Source of the DNA: Thiosocius sp963808165
GTDB taxonomy: Bacteria > Pseudomonadota > Gammaproteobacteria > Chromatiales > Chromatiaceae
Direction: 5' to 3'
DNA: 64,000 nucleotides
Assembly (NCBI GenBank): GCA_963808165.1
Contig: CAWEET010000023.1
Location: forward strand, 62,001-126,000
Shown: positions 26,660 to 35,130 of the stretch, one piece after another
Position numbering within the stretch: the first letter of the stretch is position 1
Layout: each line of letters begins with the position of its first letter
Translations under genes and position numbers: made by a program
The notes under the pieces: model-generated
The model's database searches: none
What the model saw: the letters and a program-made list of their open reading frames with translations, nothing else
What the model was told of the DNA's origin: nothing

Positions 26660-27577
26660 GTGCCCGCGAACAACCCGGTATGGCGCGCCGCCGTGCTGCT
26701 GGTCAGCCTTTGCCTGCCGCTGCCCGTGCTGGCGGCCGCGCCGGTCGTGGTCGCCAGTATCGCACCTCTTCACTCCCTGGTCGCAGTGGTGATGCAGGGT
26801 GTGGGTAACCCCCAACTGCTGCTGCGCGGCGGCGAATCCCCCCATACGTTCACGCTGCGCCCCTCGGATGCGCGCCTACTGCACGCGGCAGAAATCCTGT
26901 TCTGGATCGGTCCGAGCCTGGAACTGCCACTGCAACGCATCCTCCCCGGTCTTGAGGGCACGGATGCGGTCGCCATGCTGGACGTGCCGGGCGTCGAGAC
27001 GCTCGCGGCTCGCGAACTGCAACCGGCGCATGCAATGGAGCCGGCCCATGCGCATGCGGTCGATCCGCACATCTGGTTGTCGCCGGCCAACGCGATCGCG
27101 ATGGGCGATGCCATCGCGCGAACCCTGGCCGCCGCGGATCCGGCGAACACCGCGCGCTACCTGGAAAATGCCGCGCTGCTGCGCCAGCAGCTGACCGTCC
27201 TGGATCAGGACCTGCGGCTCGAGCTTGCCGGTATCGAGGGCGGCTTTGCAGTCTTTCACGATGCCTACCAGTACCTCGAGCAGCGCTACGGCCTGCGCTC
27301 TTCGGGGACCGTCACGACACACCCGGAACGCAAGCCGGGTGCAGGCCACCTGACGGCACTGCGCAAGCGACTGGCCGCCGACCGGGTACGCTGCCTGTTC
27401 TCCGAACCGCATTACCAGCCCCGCCTGGTAGAGATGCTCAGCGAGGGCCTCGAGATACGCCACGTGGTGCTCGACCCCCTTGGCACCGACATAGCGCCGG
27501 GGGCAGACGCCTATCAGCAGATGATGCGCACGCTGGCCGACCGGCTCAGCGGATGCCTGCGTGGAGCCCGGCGATGA
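26660..27577 (+). CDS. znuA: Zinc ABC transporter periplasmic binding protein
   Basis: A 305-aa exported protein with a signal peptide ending near VLAAAPVVVAS. Zinc ligands are the histidines in APLHSL, DPHIWLSP and FHDAYQYLEQ; the usual His-rich loop is reduced to PAHAMEPAHAHAVDPH. The GTG at 26660 is chosen because GGAG stands 6 nt before it and the signal peptide then has a normal length. Its stop overlaps the zur start (ATGATGA). Confidence 0.92.
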   Translation: MPANNPVWRAAVLLVSLCLPLPVLAAAPVVVASIAPLHSLVAVVMQGVGNPQLLLRGGESPHTFTLRPSDARLLHAAEILFWIGPSLELPLQRILPGLEGTDAVAMLDVPGVETLAARELQPAHAMEPAHAHAVDPHIWLSPANAIAMGDAIARTLAAADPANTARYLENAALLRQQLTVLDQDLRLELAGIEGGFAVFHDAYQYLEQRYGLRSSGTVTTHPERKPGAGHLTALRKRLAADRVRCLFSEPHYQPRLVEMLSEGLEIRHVVLDPLGTDIAPGADAYQQMMRTLADRLSGCLRGARR

Positions 27578-28071
27578 TGAGTCTGCCGCACAGCTTCCCT
27601 GCATCGGGGCATGACCATCACGCCTGTGTGCGCGATGCGTTGCGCGGCGCCGAAAGGCTGTGCGCGGAACACGGACTGCGCCTGACCTCTATCCGGCGGC
27701 GTGTACTGGAGCTGATCTGGCAAAGCCATCGCCCGAGCGGCGCCTACGAGATCCTCGAACAACTCGCCGCAGAGGGCCACAAGCCGTCACCGCCCACAGT
27801 ATACCGGGCGCTGGATTTCCTGATCGCACATGGTCTGGCGCACCGGATCAGCTCGCGCAACGCCTTCGTCGGCTGCACCCACCCGGGAGAGGTGCATATG
27901 GCACAGATTTTCATCTGCGACCGCTGCAGCGTCGCCGTCGAGCAAGCTGACAGATCGCTGAACCAGCGCATCCAACAGAACGCCGAGGACCTGGATTTCT
28001 GTATTCGCGAACAAACAGTCGAGATCGCCGGCCTGTGCCCGGCGTGCGCGGGGCGGGACGATGACGCCTGA
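27574..28071 (+). CDS. zur: Zinc uptake regulator, Fur family
   Basis: A 165-aa Fur-type repressor. The DNA-binding helix region is SPPTVYRALDFLIAHGL. Structural zinc cysteines are in FICDRCS and LCPACAG, and the regulatory His residues are in THPGEVHMA. FVGCTHPGE replaces the longer Fur segment, as in Zur. It lies between znuA and znuC with overlaps on both sides, so repressor and transporter are made together. Confidence 0.93.
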   Translation: MMSLPHSFPASGHDHHACVRDALRGAERLCAEHGLRLTSIRRRVLELIWQSHRPSGAYEILEQLAAEGHKPSPPTVYRALDFLIAHGLAHRISSRNAFVGCTHPGEVHMAQIFICDRCSVAVEQADRSLNQRIQQNAEDLDFCIREQTVEIAGLCPACAGRDDDA

Positions 28072-28822
28072 GCAATTGATCGTCGGCCGCGACCTCGGCG
28101 TGCACGTCGGGGGGCGGGAGCTGATCAGGCACATCGACCTCGAGGTCCTGCGGCGCCGGATTCTCACGGTGATCGGACCCAACGGTGCCGGCAAGACGAC
28201 TCTGGTACGCCTCGCCCTCGGCTTGCTCGCGCCGACTGCCGGCACAATCCAGCGCGCACCCGGTCTGCGCGTCGGCTATATGCCACAGCGTCTGAGCCTC
28301 CCGGAAAGCATGCCGCTCAGGGTCCGGCGCTTCCTGGCGCTGGCGCATCCGAATACCGCAAGCCTGCTGGAGAACGCGCGCCAGATCGGCGTATCGCATT
28401 TGCTGGATCGCCCGATGCAGGGTCTGTCGGGCGGCGAAACCCAGCGTGTCCTGCTGACGCGCGCACTGCTGGGCCACCCGGATCTGTTGGTCCTTGACGA
28501 GCCGGTCCAGGGAATCGATGTCAACGGCCAGGCCGAACTGTATCGGCTGATCGTCCGTCTGCGCGACGAGCGCGGCTGCGCCGTGATGATGGTCTCACAC
28601 GACCTGCATCTCGTGATGGCCGCCACCGACGAGGTGTTGTGCATCAACCAACATGTCTGCTGCTCCGGACACCCGGACGCAGTCAGTCAGCACCCGGCCT
28701 ATCTCGACCTGTTCGGCGCGGCCGATGCCAAGACGCTGGCGGTATACACGCACCACCATGACCACCAGCACGACATGCACGGGAACGTGGTGCCTGGCGA
28801 CGGAACGCGCGAGCATGGATGA
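28061..28822 (+). CDS. znuC: Zinc ABC transporter ATP-binding protein
   Basis: A 253-aa ATPase with Walker A GPNGAGKTT, signature LSGGETQRVLLTRALL and Walker B LLVLDEP. It overlaps the zur stop by 11 nt and the znuB start by 8 nt. The last 25 residues form a His-rich tail (THHHDHQHDMHGN), which may bind zinc at the cytoplasmic face. Confidence 0.94.
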   Translation: MTPEQLIVGRDLGVHVGGRELIRHIDLEVLRRRILTVIGPNGAGKTTLVRLALGLLAPTAGTIQRAPGLRVGYMPQRLSLPESMPLRVRRFLALAHPNTASLLENARQIGVSHLLDRPMQGLSGGETQRVLLTRALLGHPDLLVLDEPVQGIDVNGQAELYRLIVRLRDERGCAVMMVSHDLHLVMAATDEVLCINQHVCCSGHPDAVSQHPAYLDLFGAADAKTLAVYTHHHDHQHDMHGNVVPGDGTREHG

Positions 28823-29600
28823 CTTTCTGCTGCGGGCGCTCGCCGCAGGGCTGGGGCTCAGTATCATCAGCGGCCCACTTGGGGTGTTCGTGGTCTGGCA
28901 GCGCATGGCCTATTTCGGCGACACCCTGGCGCATTCGGCGCTGCTGGGGATCGCCCTGGGGCTGCTGATGGACGTGCATCTGCAACTCAGCGTGCTGCTG
29001 TTGGCGCTGTTCATTGCAGCAGCCCTGCTGGTTCTGCAGCAACGCAGCGTACTGGCAAGCGACACGCTGCTCGGGATCCTCGCCCATGGCTCGTTGGCGA
29101 TCGGCCTGGTCGCAATGAGCTTCCGAGACGACGTGCGGGTCGACCTGCTGGCCTACCTGTTCGGGGACATCCTGGCGGTCAGCGCCGCTGATGTGCTGTG
29201 GATCTGGGCGGGCGCGCTGCTGAGCCTGGTCGCCCTGCTGTCGATCTGGCGACCGCTGCTCAATCTCAGCGTCCACGCCGAGCTCGCCGCCGTGGACGGG
29301 GTGAGGTTGGCTCGGGTCAAACTGACCTTCATGCTACTGGTCGCACTGGTGATCGCTGTGGCGATCAAGCTGGTCGGCGTACTGCTGATTACCGCCTTGC
29401 TGATCATTCCCGCAGCCACCGCGCAGCGCATCAGCCAGGGCCCTGAGCAGATGGCAATGATCGCGACGCTGATCGGGGCGACCGCGGTCATCCTCGGCCT
29501 GAGCGCATCGCTGCTATTCGATACGCCGGCCGGGCCGTCGATCGTGACCGCGGCCCTGGCCCTTTTCCTGCTGGGTCAACTACTGCGGCGCTCGCACTGA
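28815..29600 (+). CDS. znuB: Zinc ABC transporter permease
   Basis: A 261-aa membrane protein with about eight helices. MAYFGDTLAHSALLGIALG is the typical N-terminal ABC-3 block and LLITALLIIPAATAQ the C-terminal one. The start MDDFLLRAL at 28815 overlaps znuC by 8 nt. It completes the znuA-zur-znuC-znuB operon. Confidence 0.94.
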   Translation: MDDFLLRALAAGLGLSIISGPLGVFVVWQRMAYFGDTLAHSALLGIALGLLMDVHLQLSVLLLALFIAAALLVLQQRSVLASDTLLGILAHGSLAIGLVAMSFRDDVRVDLLAYLFGDILAVSAADVLWIWAGALLSLVALLSIWRPLLNLSVHAELAAVDGVRLARVKLTFMLLVALVIAVAIKLVGVLLITALLIIPAATAQRISQGPEQMAMIATLIGATAVILGLSASLLFDTPAGPSIVTAALALFLLGQLLRRSH

Positions 29601-29947
29601 CGGCGATGCCATTCAGCCATGGTTCAGGCAAGCGGGGCTAACCTTTATGCGGTACAGCAAAGAGTGAATGCCCGCGCCCGAACACGCATGCTCACCGCAG
29701 GCCGGGGGCAGTTGGCGGCGGCTTATCAGGCAAAGCTCGGACAACCCGGGCGACCCAGCATGCCTGATCGTCCAATGAGATTTCGTCACTGCGGCGCGAT
29801 GCGGGCGGACCGCGCACGATCGACCGCCTGCCGCGATCGGGGCGGAGATCGTTACCGATGGCGTGTAGAGTATCGGCATGCCGACCGCCTGCGCGGCACG
29901 CGGTCCGTCGCCAACCTTGTTATCGTGGAGATTGACGCGGAAAGTCT
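29601..29947. other. Intergenic region after znuB
   Basis: About 350 bp with no convincing gene. One open frame of about 115 codons (29619-29963) has shadow-like composition and overlaps the next gene start. No clear terminator for the znu operon is seen. The final 60 nt should contain the promoter of the PepSY-regulator-kinase operon. Confidence 0.45.
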
Positions 29948-30226
29948 ATGCGGATCTGCGTGATCAGAAAGATACCCTGGATACTGCTGGCCGCGACCAT
30001 TCTCAATGCGGCAGCGGGCCCGCATGGCGACCGGCGTAAATCGCTGGACGAGGCCGTCTCGGACGCCCGCGACCGCTATCCGGGGAGGGTGCTGTCGGCG
30101 GAAACCGATCGGCGCGGCGGTCGAGAATCGTACAACATCCGTATCCTTACCGATGATGGACGGGTCAAACGGCTGAGGGTGGATCCCGAATCGGGGCGCT
30201 ACCAGCGCCGCCGGCCCGAGCGCTAG
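29948..30226 (+). CDS. Exported PepSY-domain protein
   Basis: A 92-aa protein with a short signal peptide (IPWILLAATILNAAAG) and one PepSY-like unit: LDEAVSDARDRYPGRVLSAE, SYNIRILTDDGRVKRLRVDPESG. GGAAAG lies 5 nt before the ATG. It is 4 nt upstream of the response regulator gene; small PepSY proteins are often encoded with OmpR/PhoP-type systems and may report on envelope state. Confidence 0.8.
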   Translation: MRICVIRKIPWILLAATILNAAAGPHGDRRKSLDEAVSDARDRYPGRVLSAETDRRGGRESYNIRILTDDGRVKRLRVDPESGRYQRRRPER

Positions 30227-30230
30227 TCCT

Positions 30231-30908
30231 ATGCGCATCCTGTTGGTCGAAGACGAACCCATGCTGCGCAGCCAACTGGCCGACCGGCTCGAGGCGAGGG
30301 GCTACTCGGTGGATGCGGTCGCGGATGGTGAGGAGGGCCTGTTCCTGGGACGCGAATACCCGATGGACCTGGCGATCATCGACCTCGGCCTGCCGGGCAT
30401 TTCCGGAATCGAGCTGATCCGCCGGCTGCGCACGCTGCAGCGACCGTTTCCGATCCTGATCCTGACCGCCAGAGACGCCTGGCAGGATAAGGTCGAGGGG
30501 CTCGAAAGCGGCGCCGACGACTATCTGACAAAACCGTTTCATTCCGAGGAACTGCTGGCCCGGTGCAACGCGCTGTTGCGACGCGCCGCCGGGCATGCCA
30601 GCCCGATACTGAGTTCGGCCGGCGTCGAGATCAACACCGCCACCCAGGCAGTGCTCAGCCGGGGCATACCGGTGATCCTGACCGGTCACGAATACCGAAT
30701 CCTCGAGTATCTGATGCTGCACGCGGGTGAGGTGGTATCCAAGACCGAACTAACGGAACATATCTACGATCAGGACTACGACCGCGACAGCAACGTGGTC
30801 GAGGTACTGATTGGCCGAATTCGCCGAAAGATCGACCCGGAGGGTGGCCGCCAGCCTATAGAGACGCTGCGCGGCCGCGGCTACCGCCTGGTCACCGACG
30901 ACACCTGA
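30231..30908 (+). CDS. OmpR-family response regulator (PhoP/QseB-like)
   Basis: A 225-aa regulator. The receiver has the acidic pair VEDEP, the phosphorylation aspartate in IIDLGLPG at about residue 51, ILTARD and LTKPF. The C-terminus is a winged helix with VLTGHEYRILEYLMLHAGEVVSK and VEVLIGRIRRKI. It sits between the PepSY gene and the kinase gene, 2 nt from the latter. The target genes are not visible. Confidence 0.93.
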   Translation: MRILLVEDEPMLRSQLADRLEARGYSVDAVADGEEGLFLGREYPMDLAIIDLGLPGISGIELIRRLRTLQRPFPILILTARDAWQDKVEGLESGADDYLTKPFHSEELLARCNALLRRAAGHASPILSSAGVEINTATQAVLSRGIPVILTGHEYRILEYLMLHAGEVVSKTELTEHIYDQDYDRDSNVVEVLIGRIRRKIDPEGGRQPIETLRGRGYRLVTDDT

Positions 30909-30910
30909 CG

Positions 30911-32236
30911 GTGAGCCGTTCGATCACACACCGGTTGCTTGTCAGCCATCTGATTATCCTCGCTGCGTTTCTCGGTCTCGCCGCCGCTGCCCTCGACCGC
31001 GCCTTCCGGACGAGCACCGAAAGCGCGGTGCGCGAGCGGCTGCAGGCCCATGTCTACACGCTGCTGACTGCCGCCGAGCCGGACGCACATGGGCGGATGC
31101 GACTGCCCGAGGCGCTCGGGGCGCCGGACTTCAACCAACCCGACTCGGGCCTGTACGCCGAGGTGGAGGGCGAATCCGGCAACTATCGCTGGCGCTCTGG
31201 CTCACTGATCGGACGCGGTCAGCGACTTGCGACACCCAGTCGGCCCGGTGAGACGCGCTTCCGCTTCGGGCCCGAATTGGCGGTACTCGATCAGGGGATC
31301 GCCTGGGAAGACGACGGCGGCGACGCGATCGCTTACTGGCTGACGGTCGCCCTGGACAATTCCGCCCTGCAGGCCGAACTGTCGGGCTTCCGCAGCACGC
31401 TGTGGCGCTGGCTGGGCGGGGTCACATTGCTGTTGCTGATAGCCCAGGTCCTGTTGGCGCGCTGGGGTTTGGCTCCGTTGCGACAGATGAGTGCCGCGGT
31501 CAGGGAGATCGAGAACGGCGAGACGATGCGCATCGAGGGCCCGGTGCCACTGGAACTGCGCGGTCTCAGCGACAATCTGAACGCATTGATCGAGCAGAAC
31601 AGGCAGCGCCAGGAACGCGTGCGCAACAGCCTGGCCGACCTTGCGCACAGCATGAAGACCCCGCTCGCGGTGTTGCGCGGCGCCGGCGAGCAGAGTCCTG
31701 ATCCAAAGCTGGGCGAACTGCTGGACGAACAGACCCGACGTATCGACGACATCGTCAGCTACCAGCGGCAGCGGGCAGCGGTGGCAGGCACCGTTGGTAT
31801 GACCCGCCCGATCGCGATCGCACCCATCCTGCAACGCCTCTGTTCCAGCCTGGACAAGGTGTATCTGGAACGCGGCATACACTACAGCATGCAGGTGGAC
31901 GAACAGTTGATGCTGCGCGCCGACCAAGGTGATCTGTTCGAACTGTTCGGCAACCTGCTCGAGAACGCCTTTAAGCATTGCCGCGGGCGGGTACAGGTCA
32001 ACGCCAGCATCGACCGGGGGCAACTCCGGGTTGACTTCGAGGACGACGGCAAAGGCATCCCCTCCGGGGGCATCGATCGGATCCTGCAGCGCGGCGAGCG
32101 CGCCGACCGCCGCCACCCCGGTGAGGGCATCGGGCTTGCAGTCGTGAGCGAGATCGTCAGACAGTATCGCGGCAGCTTGTCCATTGGGCGGTCGGAGCTC
32201 GGCGGGGCGAGATTCAGCGTGACCCTGCCAGCCTGA
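30911..32236 (+). CDS. PhoQ-like sensor histidine kinase
   Basis: A 441-aa kinase with two membrane helices (about 9-29 and 163-182) around a periplasmic sensor of about 130 residues, then HAMP. The H box DLAHSMKTPLAVL resembles PhoQ rather than EnvZ. N box NLLENAFKHC, G1 DDGKGI and G2 GEGIGLAVV complete the ATPase domain. The start is GTG at 30911, 2 nt after the regulator stop. Divalent cations or antimicrobial peptides are signals for PhoQ; the signal here is unknown. Confidence 0.92.
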   Translation: MSRSITHRLLVSHLIILAAFLGLAAAALDRAFRTSTESAVRERLQAHVYTLLTAAEPDAHGRMRLPEALGAPDFNQPDSGLYAEVEGESGNYRWRSGSLIGRGQRLATPSRPGETRFRFGPELAVLDQGIAWEDDGGDAIAYWLTVALDNSALQAELSGFRSTLWRWLGGVTLLLLIAQVLLARWGLAPLRQMSAAVREIENGETMRIEGPVPLELRGLSDNLNALIEQNRQRQERVRNSLADLAHSMKTPLAVLRGAGEQSPDPKLGELLDEQTRRIDDIVSYQRQRAAVAGTVGMTRPIAIAPILQRLCSSLDKVYLERGIHYSMQVDEQLMLRADQGDLFELFGNLLENAFKHCRGRVQVNASIDRGQLRVDFEDDGKGIPSGGIDRILQRGERADRRHPGEGIGLAVVSEIVRQYRGSLSIGRSELGGARFSVTLPA

Positions 32237-32329
32237 ATCGGCGCGCGGGATCAGCCAAGCACCCGCAACTCAAGTGCGCCGCGGCACTGCCGATGACCGG
32301 CTGCAGGCACGACTATCCGGACCGGTGCG

Positions 32330-32863
32330 ATGTCGCAGACGAAGAACGAACCCGATCACGACGAAAACGCGATGATTCAGTTTGGCGGCGAGTGGCTGCC
32401 GGCTGAGGATGTCCGGAAGAAGATGGATACCACGACCCTGGTGGTCGATGCCATCGATCGCTTCAACAGCGAATTTCCCCATCTTGCCACCGCCAGCACC
32501 CGCGAGGTCGTGCCGCTGGTGCGGCAGCGACTGCAAGCAATCAGGCTACGCATGCACTACCCTGGTCAGCAGCAGGATCTCGCTGAGTACGCAGTAGACC
32601 TGCTGGCCATCCTGTCCCCGGAGGACGTCATCGAAGCGCTGGCAGAGCGGCACGGGGAACACCTCGACATGCTGCAACTCATCCAGCTCGCAGGCGACCA
32701 ACCCTACCTGCTCGCCCTAAGCCGCGAGGCAGGCGAGTTGGAACAGAACATGGTCTCGCCCGAACAGACGTCACAATTGTGGAACGATCTGGCCCGCCCT
32801 GCCCCCGGTGGCGGCCTGTGGAACGCGGACAAAGTGGTCGCGCTGCGATCCAGGAGTGGCTGA
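32330..32863 (+). CDS. Protein of unknown function
   Basis: A 177-aa soluble protein with no family I recognise. It is acidic at the start (KNEPDHDENAMIQFGGEWLPAEDV) and mostly helical afterwards. Regular codon use and the absence of a better frame on the opposite strand support it as real. It stands between the kinase and the TIR cassette, with a terminator-like hairpin at 33021 after it, so it is probably its own unit. Confidence 0.6.
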   Translation: MSQTKNEPDHDENAMIQFGGEWLPAEDVRKKMDTTTLVVDAIDRFNSEFPHLATASTREVVPLVRQRLQAIRLRMHYPGQQQDLAEYAVDLLAILSPEDVIEALAERHGEHLDMLQLIQLAGDQPYLLALSREAGELEQNMVSPEQTSQLWNDLARPAPGGGLWNADKVVALRSRSG

Positions 32864-33020
32864 CGCGCAATAGCGGGTCGCCATTCAAGGCTGTGAATTG
32901 CCCGTCCTGTCCCGCGCCTGCGCGCCGATCGCATTCATAAGCGAAAAAGCCGGCATCCTGCGATCGGGGCGCCCGCCCATAATGGTTTCTTCACCCCAAA
33001 CGCCACGAGGAGTGGCAGGA

Positions 33021-33045
33021 AATCACCGGTTCAAGGTGATTTTTT
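33021..33045 (+). terminator. Rho-independent terminator upstream of the TIR cassette
   Basis: A perfect 7-bp stem AATCACC / GGTGATT with a 7-nt loop is followed by TTTT. It separates the unknown gene at 32330-32863 from the zinc-ribbon/TIR pair. Confidence 0.65.
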
Positions 33046-33117
33046 AACGCCGGTTTGCCGCATTCTGGCCTAATCTGAAAATATAAGGCAGTGGGAAGAC
33101 CTGAATGGGGGCTTGGT

Positions 33118-33456
33118 ATGTTTTGTCCTGACTGTGGCAGCGAAAACCCTGATGACGCTAGATTCTGTGGCGGCTGCGGCCAGGCCTTCGGCAAGCTCGA
33201 AAGCCGGGGTGTCGGCGAGTCGCAAGAGCCGATGCGCCTTGTCGATTTGAACGATACGCAGGAACTGGTGCCGACCGGCCTGAAGTACGGCGTCCTTGTC
33301 GCCAGTCTGTTCATGCCGCTGATCGGCATCGTGATGGGCCTGTTCTATCTGTTCAAAGGTGCGAGCGAGGACAAGATGGCGGTTGGCCGGCTGTGGCTGT
33401 ACGTCGGCATCGGGCTGGCATTCGTCTATTTCTTGCTTGGCAGCGGGGAATTCTGA
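33118..33456 (+). CDS. Zinc-ribbon membrane protein preceding the TIR gene
   Basis: A 112-aa protein. FCPDCGSENPDDARFCGGCG at the N-terminus is a CxxC-CxxC zinc ribbon. Two membrane helices follow (LKYGVLVASLFMPLIGIVMG and LWLYVGIGLAFVYFLLG). The ATG at 33118 starts exactly at the ribbon and has a G-rich site upstream; a start 27 nt earlier is less likely. The TIR gene begins 1 nt after its stop. A paired role with the TIR protein at the membrane is inferred from this spacing and from the zinc ribbon both share. Confidence 0.8.
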   Translation: MFCPDCGSENPDDARFCGGCGQAFGKLESRGVGESQEPMRLVDLNDTQELVPTGLKYGVLVASLFMPLIGIVMGLFYLFKGASEDKMAVGRLWLYVGIGLAFVYFLLGSGEF

Positions 33457-33457
33457 A

Positions 33458-34459
33458 ATGGACGGTGCCAAGGGGTATCTGACGATCACACGGGACCGTT
33501 CGATCTCCAATGCGCTGCGGGGCTTCACGATACTGATCGACGACAAGGCAGTCGACAAGATCAAACCGGGCGAGGCCAAGCGGTACGCATTGCCATGCGG
33601 GCATCACGTCATCCGTATCGCGATCGATTTCTACAAGAGCAGACCGCTGCCCCTCGAACTGCAGCCCGGGCAGTCACTGACCCTGATCTGCGGCGACCAT
33701 GCCCCCAAGACGCTGAGTGAGTCCCTTTCCTTGCGCGGCATGGGACAGTCGATCAAGGCCATGACATCACCGGCAGACTATCTGTACATCAAGCAAACCG
33801 GCGACGAAGGGACATCTACCCTGCCGGTCCAGCACGAACGCCTGAAACAGGCCGAACCGGGCACCCGACCACCAAAGACACCCACAAGAAACCAAAAAAC
33901 CATCTTCCTATCGTACCGGCGAGAAGACAGCCGGACGATCACCGGCAGGATCTGTGACCGGCTGACCAGTCATTTCGGCCGGGAGGCGGTTTTCCGGGAT
34001 GTCGATTCAATCCCAGCCGGCATCGACTTCCGTAGCAAGATTCGCGAGACGATCGACAAGGCCGACCTGCTGATCGCGGTGGTGGGGCCCCGGTGGCTCG
34101 ATGCACGGAACCAGCATGGCGAACGCAGACTCGACCAAGCCGAGGATTTCGTGCGCCTGGAGATCGAATCGGCCATGGCCAGGGACATGCCGGTGATACC
34201 GGTGCTGGTCGAGAATGCCATCATGCCATCGGCGGATGAGTTACCCGACAGCATGGCGCAATTTGCCTACCACAATGCGCTCCCGATATTGCAGGAACCC
34301 TACTTTCATGCCGGCATGGATATGCTGATCGAGCAGATCGAGAGACCCGATGGCGAACCGGCCGGGCCCAAACAGCAGTTTTGTGTCGGCTGCGGCAAAG
34401 CACTCGCCGCGGGTCAACGATTCTGCACGGGCTGTGGCCACCCGGCGGCCCGAATTTGA
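33458..34459 (+). CDS. TIR-domain protein with N-terminal beta domain and C-terminal zinc ribbon
   Basis: A 333-aa protein in three parts. Residues about 1-100 look like a beta-sandwich (GYLTITRDRS, TILIDDKAVDKI, LPCGHHVIRIAIDF). Residues about 147-290 are a TIR domain: TIFLSYRREDSRTITGRICD, VFRDVDSIPAGIDF, LLIAVVGPRWL, and DFVRLEIESAM, where a glutamate occupies the usual NADase position. Residues about 308-328 are a zinc ribbon, FCVGCGKALAAGQRFCTGCG. GGGGA lies 9 nt before the ATG. Many bacterial TIR proteins cleave NAD in phage defence; activity here is not shown. Confidence 0.85.
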   Translation: MDGAKGYLTITRDRSISNALRGFTILIDDKAVDKIKPGEAKRYALPCGHHVIRIAIDFYKSRPLPLELQPGQSLTLICGDHAPKTLSESLSLRGMGQSIKAMTSPADYLYIKQTGDEGTSTLPVQHERLKQAEPGTRPPKTPTRNQKTIFLSYRREDSRTITGRICDRLTSHFGREAVFRDVDSIPAGIDFRSKIRETIDKADLLIAVVGPRWLDARNQHGERRLDQAEDFVRLEIESAMARDMPVIPVLVENAIMPSADELPDSMAQFAYHNALPILQEPYFHAGMDMLIEQIERPDGEPAGPKQQFCVGCGKALAAGQRFCTGCGHPAARI

Positions 34460-34613
34460 CGCCGAAAGGGGCGCAAACAAGGCGGGGGAATCTGCGCAGG
34501 AATACAGCGCCTCCCCGATGGACGTTCTCCGGCCGGGCCGGAGGAACAGGAAGCACGGCAGGCCGAACAGCCCGGATCCCGCCAGAGAACCGGGTGCTGT
34601 TGCGGGACCCGGC

Positions 34614-35009
34614 TCACCCAGACCCGGCATCCGGTTCCAGATCGAGCGACACCGAGTTGATGCAATAGCGTAACCCCGTCGGTTGTGGTTCGTCGGGGAA
34701 CAGGTGGCCGAGATGGGAGCCACAGCGGCGGCAGTGGACCTCGGTTCGCTCCATGCCCAGGGTTCGATCGGTCTCGGTGGCTACCGCCTCACTGCTCAGG
34801 GGCTGGAAGAAGCCGGGCCAACCGGTGCCCGAACCATACTTGGTCTGGGAGCTGAACAATGGCTCACCGCAGGCCACACAGCGATAGGTCCCGCTGGCCT
34901 TGCTGCCCCAGAATGCCCGCTCGGAGCCCTTCTCACTACACCCGTGAAACTGCTGCTCGGTCAGCACCTCGCGCCACTCTGCGTCGGTTCGTCCGGTTTC
35001 GTCTGTCAT
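34614..35009 (-). CDS. msrB: Peptide methionine (R)-S-oxide reductase
   Basis: A 131-aa enzyme that repairs methionine-R-sulfoxide. Zinc cysteines are in CVACGEPLFSS and CRRCGSHLGHLF. The catalytic cysteine is in LRYCINSVSL; the family usually has RHCIN. GTGWPGF is the substrate-pocket block. The ATG at 35009 has GAGGGG 9 nt upstream; an in-frame TTG at 35018 is less likely. The gene converges on the TIR gene and diverges from the aminotransferase gene. Confidence 0.93.
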   Translation of the reverse strand: MTDETGRTDAEWREVLTEQQFHGCSEKGSERAFWGSKASGTYRCVACGEPLFSSQTKYGSGTGWPGFFQPLSSEAVATETDRTLGMERTEVHCRRCGSHLGHLFPDEPQPTGLRYCINSVSLDLEPDAGSG

Positions 35010-35130
35010 GCCTGTCAACCCCTCGGATCTTGGCCCACCGGAAGCGCTTGGGGGTTATTCTGCTTGATAGTCATTCGTCCCGATCACTATACTCGCCGGC
35101 CAATCGCAACAGTTTTTACTGGGTCTTGTT

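Noticed and set aside
32983..33046. A 21-codon frame starting ATGGTTTCT before the TIR cassette
   Set aside because: No ribosome site, and its end lies inside the terminator hairpin; kept out as a gene.
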